Part shown: piece by piece, positions 36,075 through 46,338 of the stretch
Position numbering within the stretch: the stretch's first letter is position 1
Layout of the letters: the number at the start of each line of letters is the position of its first letter
Assembly: GCA_951394405.1 (NCBI GenBank)
Contig: OX596338.1
Location: 1,116,001 to 1,180,000, forward strand
Source of the DNA: Coprinellus micaceus
Lineage: Eukaryota > Basidiomycota > Agaricomycetes > Agaricales > Psathyrellaceae
Reading direction: 5' to 3'
Length of the DNA: 64,000 nucleotides
Made by a program: the position numbers and the translations under genes
Notes under the pieces: generated by a model
The model's database searches: none
Told to the model about the DNA's origin: nothing
The model's input: only the letters and a program-made list of their open reading frames with translations

Positions 36075-36270
36075 CCTACAGTATAGCTGGGGCCAAGGCC
36101 CGGGGGTTTCTACCTCTGTGCGTTCTAATGAACTTTAAATTGATTACATACACTCTCGCTGTGTGGACACTTCTTCGACCAATCACGGTGACTACCAGCG
36201 TGTTAACATACTTACGACTATAGAGGTACACATAAAACAGGCTATACAGCTTCGTAAAGCATGGTACCTA

Positions 36271-38298
36271 TCAGGGGCTGGATAGCGGGGGCATCGAGGC
36301 GGTAAATTCCCAATACTCGTCCAGGAAGTCCATGGCTCCCTCATCCCAATGCAGTCCGCATGGCGGAGGATAGAAACTTTTAAGCTGCAGATCTGTAGAC
36401 TCGACTGAAAGCTGCAGTCCAGTATCAACGAGCGGCTGCAGGGTGGTCCCTATCGCTTTCCCTATCAAGTCGACCAGGGCCTGCTTGTTGATCTGGTGTC
36501 GATAGAAGTCCGCATCGTCTGTGAAACGGAGGATGAATCGTTCGAGGGGGGCTGGGTTGGATACCGTGGCGTGGGACTGCCCGCGGGAAGCGACCAGACC
36601 GACGATGGTCATCACCACTACCTGAATGGCGGCAGCGAAACCATTGATTTGTGGGATGAATCCAAGTTGGGCTTCCAAGTCACAGAGGAGGGCCAGAACC
36701 CTAAGGTGGCAGCCCCTCGGCCTGTCAGGGCGGAAGACCATTTCCTGAAGCAAGGGTTCAAGTTTTCCCTGCAACGACGCAACAAGCTCGATGAGCAAAG
36801 GACAGCCCTCCAGGACGACGCCCAAGTCGTACCTGGGCTCGACACCAGCAACGGTATACACGGTTTCGCAGAGGACCAATGATAAGTGCGTTAGGGCGTG
36901 AAACGGCTGCAGGTAACGGAATAGTTGGGAGTGGTTTAGATACGGCCCAGCTACGCGCAGTTTTGTGAGCGCGGGGAACGAGATATCAACGAGGGGGTCG
37001 TCGAGGTGCAGAACCTCGCCCCGTGGGCTCACAATATCGAGCGCTTCCAGCGTACTAGAGGCGGGCTTTTGACCCACGAGAACCTGGTGCCATGCGGGAC
37101 TATCCTCAACGCGATATTCGCCGCCTTGTACGATAAAGGTTGCTCGGCGAAGGGACGTGCAAAGCGTAAGGAGGCCTCGGATTTGCCCGCCACGCAGCTC
37201 GCCCCTAATCAAAAGGTGAGTGAGCTGCGACCATGGAATATCGGGGGACATTTGGCTCTTGTTCAACTCAACAGCATTGATAAGGACTGCTCTTTTGAGG
37301 TTAGGGACCCGAGGAAGCCGCTCAAGGCCATCCTGACAACTAATTACCAGGGAGGATGTCGAATGAAAGTCGAGCTGCCCAAGGGATGTGGCAGACCTGG
37401 AAGGGTGGACAATGATCTTCAGACGTTCAATTGAGCCGAGCGGTGCTTCCGCCTGGACAAGAACGGAGGAAAGAGGTAATCCATCGTCTGCGGTGGGCCC
37501 AGATGTAGACGGCTGCGGGGCTTGCCTCTCGATGATGGTGAGAGACCAGGCCATAGGGTTAGCCACTATACGCCTCAACCGAGTGACAAGGCGACTAGCA
37601 TTGGAAGATGCTAAGAATGGGATCATCCCGATAGCGGTCTCCTTTGCGACTGACGAGATGGCGATGTCGGACCATATGGAAGGTGTGGATAGCACCGCTG
37701 ACTTCCAGGCCTTGCATATCCTCAGCAAGGAACAAGGGGCATTCATTGCTCCCATGTCGCCCCGGTTACCACCCTCTTCGACCGGGAAGTGGCTGAGATT
37801 CATGGGATCCACGAAGCGAGCGGCGTAGTCGTGGAGAGAAAGGGGCTTGGAGGGGGGCTTCCGCCTACTTTTGTCTCTTCCGACTCGAATGCGAATATCG
37901 TCCAAGTAGAACACAAAAATCTTATCCCACAACTCTACGGGGAGCTTCCTCCACGGAGCGTCTATGCTCATGCAGGCCACGACCCTGTAGCGGGCGATGG
38001 CTTCGACATGGAGAAGCCCTCGAGCCATATGGGAACTGTAACCCTTTTGCCCTTCGAGATCCAGTACAGATCGGATGCCCTCCAATGCTTTCTGGTAGCA
38101 TCGCAGTGTTTCGTCTAGAAGCTGGCGTCCTTCCGGGGCAGGGGGCTGCGGGGAATGGATCATCTCAACGATCTTATCAGGGAGATCCAACTGCAAGGTC
38201 GTGAGTATGTATGCATTGTCGCGACGTGCGAACTTGAAAGATGGCCTTACCAAGTCCAGTCGGTACTCGACCTTTCCCTGTGGCGATTTTGGGGGCAT
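36271..38298 (-). CDS. F-box-like protein, member A of a local family (appears intact)
   Basis: Probable substrate adaptor of an SCF-type ligase; no target can be inferred. Exons 38251-38298 (16 codons ending VEYRLDL) and 36271-38190 join to 655 residues. The 60-nt intron between them (38191-38250, GT-AG) is in phase 0 and has no stop, so its retention would only add 20 residues. Exon 2 opens LDLPDKIVEMIHS. The F-box-like motif is APWRKLPVELWDKIFVFYLD (about residue 110), followed by LLRICKAWKSAVLSTPSIWSD. The rest is a leucine-rich alpha/beta region like other fungal F-box proteins (for example LRRATFIVQGG, FPALTKLRVAG, HALTHLSLVL, CPLLIELVASLQG). The C-terminus HWDEGAMDFLDEYWEFTAS is shared by all family members in the window. 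Confidence 0.82.
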   Translation of the reverse strand: MPPKSPQGKVEYRLDLVRPSFKFARRDNAYILTTLQLDLPDKIVEMIHSPQPPAPEGRQLLDETLRCYQKALEGIRSVLDLEGQKGYSSHMARGLLHVEAIARYRVVACMSIDAPWRKLPVELWDKIFVFYLDDIRIRVGRDKSRRKPPSKPLSLHDYAARFVDPMNLSHFPVEEGGNRGDMGAMNAPCSLLRICKAWKSAVLSTPSIWSDIAISSVAKETAIGMIPFLASSNASRLVTRLRRIVANPMAWSLTIIERQAPQPSTSGPTADDGLPLSSVLVQAEAPLGSIERLKIIVHPSRSATSLGQLDFHSTSSLVISCQDGLERLPRVPNLKRAVLINAVELNKSQMSPDIPWSQLTHLLIRGELRGGQIRGLLTLCTSLRRATFIVQGGEYRVEDSPAWHQVLVGQKPASSTLEALDIVSPRGEVLHLDDPLVDISFPALTKLRVAGPYLNHSQLFRYLQPFHALTHLSLVLCETVYTVAGVEPRYDLGVVLEGCPLLIELVASLQGKLEPLLQEMVFRPDRPRGCHLRVLALLCDLEAQLGFIPQINGFAAAIQVVVMTIVGLVASRGQSHATVSNPAPLERFILRFTDDADFYRHQINKQALVDLIGKAIGTTLQPLVDTGLQLSVESTDLQLKSFYPPPCGLHWDEGAMDFLDEYWEFTASMPPLSSP

Positions 38299-38497
38299 TT
38301 TGGCTGCTCTCAGATGGCGAGGGGGAGGTAATCAAGATGATGGACGTTGGATTGTTGTGGGAGAAGAAGAACATTCACTATCTGGGATTGAAACCCCTCT
38401 GAAGCTCCGCTCTGAACTCTCCCGGCCGTTCCCTCGGCGTTGTGGGCGCTTAGCTGTCCCCCCAGTGATCGTAGCCATCACTCTAACCGTCTCCACC
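38299..38497. promoter_or_regulatory. Short divergent promoter, F-box member A / MDM12
   Basis: Only 199 bp separate the start codons of the minus-strand F-box gene and plus-strand MDM12, so both promoters must lie here or overlap the coding sequences. No clear TATA box was recognised. Confidence 0.55.
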
Positions 38498-39598
38498 ATG
38501 TCCATTGATCTCGAATGGGCCAAGCTCGACTCCTCTCTCGCCACCTACGTCGTCACTGTTCTCAACAAACAACTCAGCACCACCGAACGACCCTCCTTCA
38601 TCGGACCTATCGAAGTCACCTCCCTCGACTTTGGCTCGAACTCCCCCGACGTAGAGCTTGTCGACCTGCGCGACATCTACCGCGACTTTCTCGATGACTC
38701 GGACGATGATAGCGACGACGGCTTGATTAGCGGGGCACCGGTAAAGGTGACGGAGGGTGCGGACGACGACGACGGGTTTGAATGGGTGTCGAGGCGTGCG
38801 GCGGGGAGGGAGGAGGCTCTGCCACCTGCGTATGGACGACATCTGCCCCAGCATCTGCATTATGGGCTGAGAAGCGTTCCGGGGTCGCCATCGATGTCTA
38901 TGCACCTCGATTCTCCTTGGGCAGCAGGGGATATTGGGGCACGGTCATATACTTCAGGCCCCCTCCAACGGCATCCCAGTGGGAGTTCGACGAATCCAGA
39001 GTTCAAGGATGCATTACAGGGGATGATGAACAGCATGACCACCTCTGCAGAACAGCAAACGCCTTCCCCAGCGCCCCCAGAGGAGCCACCACAAAACCCA
39101 CATCCAAATCTCCAGCTTCACTTCCTCATAAATTGGCAATCCAACCTCCGAATCACCATTTCAACCTCACTACTCATCAACTACCCCTCACCAATGTTCA
39201 TGTCTCTGCCGATCAAACTCTCTGTGACCGGTATTGAGTTTAGCGGGGAGGTCGCAGTCGCGTACGAAGGCGAGCGGAGACGGATACACCTTTGCATACT
39301 GGACGATCTCGATCCTTATGGCCCTGCTGGTGACAGGCCCAAACGCGAGTCGCCCTTGTCTGGTGTTCCACCTGAACTGGACGAGGACGAGATACCTACG
39401 AAACCCTCAAAGCCTCTCCCTGTGGGCCAACGATTGCTACCCTCTATCGTCATCGAGAGCGAAATAGGCCAACAAGACAAGCATGTGCTCAAGAACGTCA
39501 CCAGAATTGAACGATTCATTCAAGATGTTATCCGAAAAACCGTAGAGGAAGAACTCGTTTTCCCAAACTTCCATACCCTCGTCATGGGCGACCAATGA
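38498..39598 (+). CDS. MDM12: Mitochondrial distribution and morphology protein 12 (ERMES subunit)
   Basis: Subunit of the ER-mitochondria encounter structure, where its SMP domain carries phospholipids between membranes. The single exon gives 366 residues. The start MSIDLEWAKLD at 38498 is the conserved N-terminus, and the longer open frame upstream lies in the promoter. The N-terminal SMP block reads FIGPIEVTSLDFG and VELVDLRDIYRDFLDD. An acidic and Pro-rich insertion follows (about residues 70-195). The SMP domain resumes with LQLHFLINWQSNLRI, ending FIQDVIRKTVEEELVFPNFH. The insertion is common in basidiomycete MDM12. Strong match along the whole length. Confidence 0.95.
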   Translation: MSIDLEWAKLDSSLATYVVTVLNKQLSTTERPSFIGPIEVTSLDFGSNSPDVELVDLRDIYRDFLDDSDDDSDDGLISGAPVKVTEGADDDDGFEWVSRRAAGREEALPPAYGRHLPQHLHYGLRSVPGSPSMSMHLDSPWAAGDIGARSYTSGPLQRHPSGSSTNPEFKDALQGMMNSMTTSAEQQTPSPAPPEEPPQNPHPNLQLHFLINWQSNLRITISTSLLINYPSPMFMSLPIKLSVTGIEFSGEVAVAYEGERRRIHLCILDDLDPYGPAGDRPKRESPLSGVPPELDEDEIPTKPSKPLPVGQRLLPSIVIESEIGQQDKHVLKNVTRIERFIQDVIRKTVEEELVFPNFHTLVMGDQ

Positions 39599-39705
39599 TC
39601 AGCACCATCTAGACTCAATAGCCCAAGATCTCTACGTTGTACAGTATGTATAATATCCACTAATCTACACAAGAACATCTAATATCCGCGCATACACCCG
39701 CCCAC

Positions 39706-41802
39706 TCAGACAAGCATCTTGCTCATGTACGGCCCGTCGAGCTCATACCCAAGCTTCCTGTAATAATCTCGCGTACCCACTCCCGAAATAACAGCCAACT
39801 TCACACTCCCATGCTCCTCCCTGGCTATCCGCTCCGCCTCCTCCATCAGGAGGGTTCCAAAGCCCTGGTGTTGGAACTTTGTAGGGTCCCTCCCATGCAC
39901 TGGGACTGCCGTACCATAGACGTGAAGCTCACGTACGATGCTGCTGCCACCCTCGGCTCCAGGCTTCTTGGCGAGCTCGGGGCGGAAGGTACCCTCGTCG
40001 GAGCACTTGCGCAGACGGAGCAGGCCGATAAGGATATCTTTCTCGGGGTCTTCGTAGGAGAGGAAGGTCTCCCAGCCACCGTTGGCGGTGTAGTCTCGCC
40101 GGAGGAGCTCGGCAGACTCTGGGCGAACCTTGTGGTGAATTTCGTGGATCTGAGGCATGGTCAGCCAGGAGTGGAGGAGAAGGGGTTTGTTAAGGGTACG
40201 CACGCCGACTTCACGGAACCGCACGTCTCTGCAGACAGCACCAAAGTCCTTCATTCGGTTCAGAGCCAACTCTCGCAGGTTACCAGAGTTCTCGCAACCA
40301 CTTGATACTAGCGGCAATGGAATATCACTGCTCCAGCCGTTCAGTACCCCAGCAGGGAAATGGAAATGATGGCGCTCACCGCTGCACACGATACACCCTC
40401 GTCCATGGCGGTACAAGCGCCAAAATCCTCGCCACGACATCTACCAACACGTTCGGCGTATAGTTCTTATACCTCCCCGTCCTCCACAGCTCATACAACC
40501 CCGTCCCTCGAATAACCAACGTCGGGTAGATCTTTAACCCATCACTCCTAAATGCCGGATTCTCAAAGTACTCCTTGAACTGCTCCAAATCGCGCTCAAC
40601 ACCGACGTTGGGTAGGTCAGGCATCATATGCGCTACGACCTTGAATCCGGCGTCTTTGGAGAGGTGGAAGGACTCTGAGACAGCGCGGACGGTGTGTCCG
40701 CGGTTGGTATCGCGTGCGACGTCTTCGTAGACGGATTGGACACCGATTTCGAGACGCGTGCATCCGTACCGGAGCATTTGACTTCGAGGCGAATTAGTGC
40801 ATGCAGGAAGTGCAATGGAGGGGGTGGGCGTACCTTAGATGAGGTCGTAGACAGTAGTCTGGTCGCGTTTCAATCGTAATGCCGATGGCTTTTGATTTGC
40901 TCTGCTCTGAGAATCTACAAGGACGCCGAATAAGCTTCAAGTAGCCTTAGCATCGCTTGACCACGTACCGAACAGCTTCGTCCACATCCAAGCCAGTATA
41001 CCCAGACAACGCATTATGCAGCTGAGCGATGAACTTCCCTCTGTACTCCTCCGGCATACTCATAAACGTGCCTCCCATAATGATAAACTCGACCTAGACG
41101 ATCGCGATGGTCGTGAGCACTATTACGCTTGCACAAAGATAGTCTCAGGATCGTACCTTGTCCACGCTGTGCCCTAGACTCTTAAGCTGCTCCACGCGCC
41201 CTCGAGTCTGTTCATAAGGATCGTATCGCGCGCGAATGGCTCGCATACTCGTCGGCTCATAACCAGTATAACTCTGCGTGGAGTAATCGAAGTCGGAATC
41301 CGGTCCTCCAGGGCAGTACACGCAAATATTTCCCGTCATCGCGATATGCGGACACCGATGAGGCTTGCACATCACCGCAACGACCGCAATCTACCCACCA
41401 CACACAACTCGTTAGACCTCTCACATTTCCTTCACAAAGGGGAACCACTCACCCCACTAGCCGTCCTAATAGGCCTCGCCTTCAACTTGGGCAAAAGCGC
41501 CTTTTTATACTCGTCCGGAATCGCACTGATGATATCCACAAGCCTCGGTACACCTCCAAACCCGTACTTCTTGCTCATCTTCGCGCGGATGATGTTCAGG
41601 GAGACGCTTTCGCCTGTGTTGTGGGCTTTGATGAGTTCGGCGGCGATTCCTGAGGTTACGCGGAGGAGGGTCTCGGCTTGGGAGGGCCCTGGAGGGAGGT
41701 GGTCGTGTGGGGGAGGTAGGAGGAGGGGATGATATGTAAGTGGGATGGGAACAGGAGGGAGACGCAGGGAGGCGTACCTTCGGTCTTTGTCCCTTGAACC
41801 AT
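39706..41802 (-). CDS. ELP3: Elongator complex catalytic subunit Elp3
   Basis: Radical-SAM acetyltransferase that starts carboxymethyl modification of tRNA wobble uridines, in the cytosol as part of Elongator. The start ATG at 41800-41802 opens MVQGTKTE; about seven exons follow. The N-terminal radical-SAM domain has the iron-sulphur cysteines in [19 protein letters not shown], then [35 protein letters not shown], and [20 protein letters not shown]. The C-terminal GNAT domain has [33 protein letters not shown] for acetyl-CoA, and the closing [16 protein letters not shown]. The gene is convergent with MDM12 (107 bp between stops). The protein is very highly conserved, so the identification is certain; some exon borders are approximate. 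Confidence 0.96.
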
Positions 41803-43388
41803 GGCTACCCCTTCAAAAGTCTACTATCGCCTTGAGTTAACTTGATATACCGTCCGGAGTTCTCGATCTCTTCAGCGCTCTGAAGTCGTTCTAGTCACAA
41901 GCGCCTGGTCTCTCGAACTACGCTCCAATCGAGCTCGTTGTGTGGCGATCCTGACTGAGGATCGGGTGCGCGTGCTTTGTATCCCAGTTCTGACCCTATT
42001 AGAGAGCTGCTTTGGGGGGATGTAACGTCCTAGAACGTCGAGATGGTGGGTGTACGAGTTCGAAGCTCCAGAAAACCTTGATCAGGAGTGGAATATCATA
42101 ATGAGTCCGATCACCTGACGCCGATCAGTAAAGACCCCTTCCTCGTCGTACCTATCCGAGAGCCAATCACATTCGGACCATTGGTATGTCACGCGATTGT
42201 AAGGCTACGAGCAGGCGGGGAGAGATCTGCGGGTCTCGTTTGCATGGTAGGGATATATATTCGATTTCTAAGCTGTGCACAAAGGAAGAGAGATATTGCA
42301 GAAACAAGGGAGAACTGTATGGTAAACTATAGCTGGAGCATGGGGGTATCCAGGAAACTGTAATCGCGTGTCAATTTTGAGTCAGGGTCAGGGTATCGAG
42401 AAAGTAGAGTCAGTCATATCATATGTGGGGGGCAAGCAGGTCATTCGAACGCTGCCAGTATCAATGGAGGGATCAATTGCTTTGGTTGAATTGCTCGGTA
42501 TGTAGTGCAAAAGTGAGTTAAAAACAGAAGAACAGAGAAAAGAGAAATAAGTAAGAAAAGCGGCGTAGAAGGGTTCGTTCATTGCATAGTCACAGGAAGG
42601 AGAGAAAAGAGGAAGAAAACGGCTTGCTTGCTGAATGCATGTAACAGAGGAAGAAATTTGAAAGAGCTCGAGGTACAAACGACATCGACAAAAAAACAAG
42701 TCAAATAACGAGGATGCGGAGTCTAGTGTAGTTCATGTGCAAGTGCAGGGCGGGCGGGGAGTAGTAGGGTAATGGCAAGTAACGTAGGTGGGGTAGGCGG
42801 GAGTGCGAATAATAACACGATTGTAAAGAGGTGGGTGCAGCTAAAGTTAAATAACTAACGAGATGATGCTACGTCGATAGTTCTCAACGCCAAACGCAAG
42901 TGGAGTTGCAGCGTTCAGCAGTAAGAGATAGAGAAGAAAGGGGAAAAGAGTCTTTTACCAACCATCCAAGAAACCTAACAACAACAACGACAACGGCAAA
43001 CATTAAAAAGCCCAAATATCACACACGCATGTAGAAGAAAGCTCGAGTACGTTGAAAAGGTGTAACGCAGAACAGAAGGAGGAGCGGGAAAGGCGGAGGG
43101 GTGTGCGCGCGTGTGGGGGGAATCATCCACGGGGATCGGATGGGAGGAAAAGATAACGGGTGAGGGAGCAGTCGTAACAAAGAGAAAAAATAGAAACGTT
43201 CATGCAGTCGTGAGCACTGTCCCATCCCGCCAATCCAGAGGGACAGGGACAGATGGGGTTCGAAAACGGACGAGATAAGGGCACCATCATGTACCCTCCC
43301 AGCCCCGTCCTACGAGCAGCCTGGGGGCTAACACCCCCAAGGACCACCACTCCTCCACCTCGCAGACACGCTGTGAGGAGCCCACACA
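41803..43388. other. Intergenic, no supported gene
   Basis: Holds the upstream region of ELP3 and the 3' flank of the nucleotide-sugar transporter, both on minus. The part from 42500 to 43200 is purine-rich on the plus strand (pyrimidine-rich on the coding side), as in many fungal 3' regions. No family is recognisable in any frame. Confidence 0.45.
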
Positions 43389-44980
43389 TTACTTCGACCA
43401 CTCAGCGGATGAGTCGCGAGTGAGCGATAACGGGCTAGGCTTGGGACTTGAGGCCCGCGAGGGCATCCTCGACGCAGGACGACTGGAGTAAGGCGATCCA
43501 TATGGCGAATCGTGATACCTCGGTGTCTCTCCAAAAAACCCATCAACAGCTCCGCTCGACTTCTTCCGCGACATATGGGCACCCAACACTGGCGAATCAG
43601 CTGGCGTGGGCAACGCCGTCGACTTTTCAGACGTCGACAGCACGAACATAGGAGGCGTCCGGTTGGGCGAAGGCGCGGGCTTGTTGTACATCCAAGTCGC
43701 GGTGAGGACAGTGCTGGCGCCGATGATGAAGGAGAGGGTGATGTGGAAGTCGAAGAGGACGACAGATGCCAGGAAGGAGAGGACGATTGACAGGCTAGTG
43801 GCGAATCCCTTCATGATATTATCAGAGTACTTGATGACGACGGCGGTAATGAGGCCACCGAGGACTTGAATGGCGACAGTGCCCCATGCCCAACCCCCGA
43901 AGTTGCGGAAGAGGTCGAGAACGAAGCCACGGGAGGCGGGAGGTGCGGGGGCATACAAAATGGGGAGCAAGGCAGGGATGAGGGAGAACAAGGAAAGCTG
44001 GATGTTCCTGACCCAGAGATCGGCCTTGGAGCCCTTGAGCACCATCTCAAAGTAGACACCGGCGAGACCAGAGGTGAAGCACGCGGCGGTGACGGCTCCG
44101 AATCCCTTCAAGGGGTTCATGACATGGACGTGATACTCGTGTGCGCTTCCAACTGCGTTCGCGTTCTTCGGGATTGCCGCGCGCATTCCAGAGCCGGCCG
44201 AAGTCTGAATTTGAACGATACCGACACCAATGGCCAGGAAGAAAAGGGACAACCACTTGGTGCCGGTCAGCTTTTTCCGGAGGAGGGCGACGGAGAACGC
44301 GGCGGTGGTCAGAATCTTCATTTGATAGGTGACTTGGAAAGTGGCGACGGGAAGATTGCTTATGGCGACGAACTGCAACGAGTTTTGGATAACGTAGAGG
44401 ATGGCGGGGATGGAGAGCTTCCAGCAGTCCGGACTGAGTATCTCGCCCCATAACTCCCAGAAGGCGGTCATCCACTGGTTGACGCAGGCGAGGGGCGTTT
44501 TCCGCTGGCGAGTCGAGGCCGAGTCGAGTAGCGAGTTGGCGTTGTAGAGGGCAATGGCGAAGGATATTGACCCTTTGAGGAGCTCATTGAGGAGCACAGC
44601 GGAGGCGGGAGAATAGGCGAGGTGCGGTGGTGTTGAAACTCTGGAATAATGCATCACAATTGACAACGCCGCGTTCTGAACAGCGAGCGTGATAAGCCTG
44701 TAAGGTAGTACAAAGCGTAAGCCAACCAACGGGCAAGCCTGTGCCTACTGGACACTCACGAAACATATTTCAGAGGCAGGCCCAATATCGTGGGCTCGAC
44801 CTGGTTGTCCAGCTGGGCAATGGCTCCGTTCACAGCGGGAGACCCCTGCTTCTCCGCGGCGTAGGCGACGGTCGCCGAGGGCAACAAGGGGGATAGCCTG
44901 GGACTTGAGCCCGTGCGGGAGAGGTTGCTGGGTGCGAGGGACGACGAGGAGCGCACGAGTGGAATTGGCCGTTGGTGCAT
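43389..44980 (-). CDS. Nucleotide-sugar transporter, SLC35A family (UDP-galactose/UDP-GlcNAc type)
   Basis: A Golgi membrane antiporter bringing nucleotide sugars into the lumen. Exons 44760-44980 and 43389-44697 join exactly to 509 residues. The start is the ATG at 44978-44980 (MHQRPIPLVRSS). Exon 1 encodes a cytosolic Ser-rich N-terminus and the membrane entry LGLPLKYVS, continuing with LITLAVQNAALSIVMHYSR. Family motifs are clear: YVIQNSLQFVAISNLPVATF, QVTYQMKILTTAAFSVALL, GFGAVTAACFTSGLAGVYFE, VVIKYSDNIMKGFATSLSIV and the final WMYNKPAP. About ten hydrophobic segments are present. A long Ser/Pro-rich cytosolic tail follows. Exact sugar specificity cannot be read from sequence. Confidence 0.94.
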
Positions 44981-46338
44981 GGCGGTGAGTCGGGTTGAAG
45001 ACACGACTACGAGGATGGACCTTGGACAATAAAATAGGTTTTTGGGAAAGGAACGTCGTTATAATCGTTGGAGAGCTTGGGAGCGATAAGGTTGGTTACC
45101 CCGGCCGTTGTCAGAGTCGAACGACTCACGAGTACTAGGCGACAATATGTCTAGAGTAGAATACGATTACTGGGAATGGCCGTGGAGAAGTTGCATGGAC
45201 GACGGGGGCGGCGACGAGGAGGAGGTGCTGGGCGTCGAGGACGACGGCTTGGGCGACACGGACGACGGCAGGGAAGGGCCAACAAGACGTTGCAGTCGGA
45301 ATGTCACGAAATTCCAAATTTGTACCAATTTCCAATATTCCGCCTCAATTCCCGCTTTCCCACGTTCACAATTGGCTGTCTATTCACTTTGTCCCTACAG
45401 TTTCAAAAATGCCAGCGGCCCTGTGGAGCTCGGACTTGTACGCTGGAGACCATCACGAACTGAGGAGCTCTCCCGTAGCGAGTACAACTCATTTTATGAA
45501 TGCAGGAGCCCCAAATTTTGCCCGACTTGCTTGGCTCCCGAAAATCCCATGACACACGAACGTGCCAGGTGCCACCAGGGACGACGGCCGAAGCATGATA
45601 ACACACCTCTACACCCGCTCCCCTTCCATCCATTACACTCTGATGACATCGAATGCACCTGGGAAACGAAGAGCAAAAGTCAATTGCGAGTCCGAAAGGA
45701 TATCCGAAGCAGGGGGATAGAATGGGGATGGCAGCCTCAGCCTCGCCTTTACTTCTGCATCCACACCCTCCGAGACCTAGCCCCCGCGGACGGGTGCTTG
45801 GTGCATTGCCCATCTCAGGGATCTTCGCGGAGAAAACGGGGTGTGTGCTTTTACCAGGTTTATAATCACAGGTGCCATCCCTGAACCGAAGAAAAGAACG
45901 AGTAAGATGAAACAGATGCTCACCTCCGTCCTCGACATTGTCACGGCCACGGAGATCCAATATTATCATGATATTCGCCGATAGTGCTACACAGGAAGGA
46001 GATGCAGAGAGATGCGAGGTGATCGCAGACAGGAAAAGAATGTAGAAAGCTCCAGGTGATCCTGCGTCCTCGCCTCTCGACCAGAGGGAAAAGCATCAGC
46101 AAGGATTGTTTTTGAGCGCTCCTTTGGTCTCCGACATTTGTCTGGACCGTCCATCCCAGTGAAGGGTGCCCGCCAGGGGGCGCAGGACAGGACAGTAATT
46201 TGAACGCCGTGGTTTGTGGAAGACCCTTCGCTAAAAAATTGCCCTTCATATAGCCCCCCGGCAACGCCCGCGACCAATTCAATCCCCGACACCTGGAAAT
46301 TTGGACGCGCCGGAGCACGGTCAGCACAGCGAACTCGT
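44981..46338. other. Intergenic, divergent upstream region, no supported gene
   Basis: Upstream of both the minus-strand transporter and plus-strand MRP51. Open frames at 45108-45884 (+) and 45403-45969 (-) have no recognisable domain and no matching splice partners. A small gene could be hidden here. Confidence 0.35.

Noticed and set aside
45108..45969. Open frames on both strands between the transporter and MRP51
   Set aside because: No domain and no consistent splice model; likely upstream sequence.
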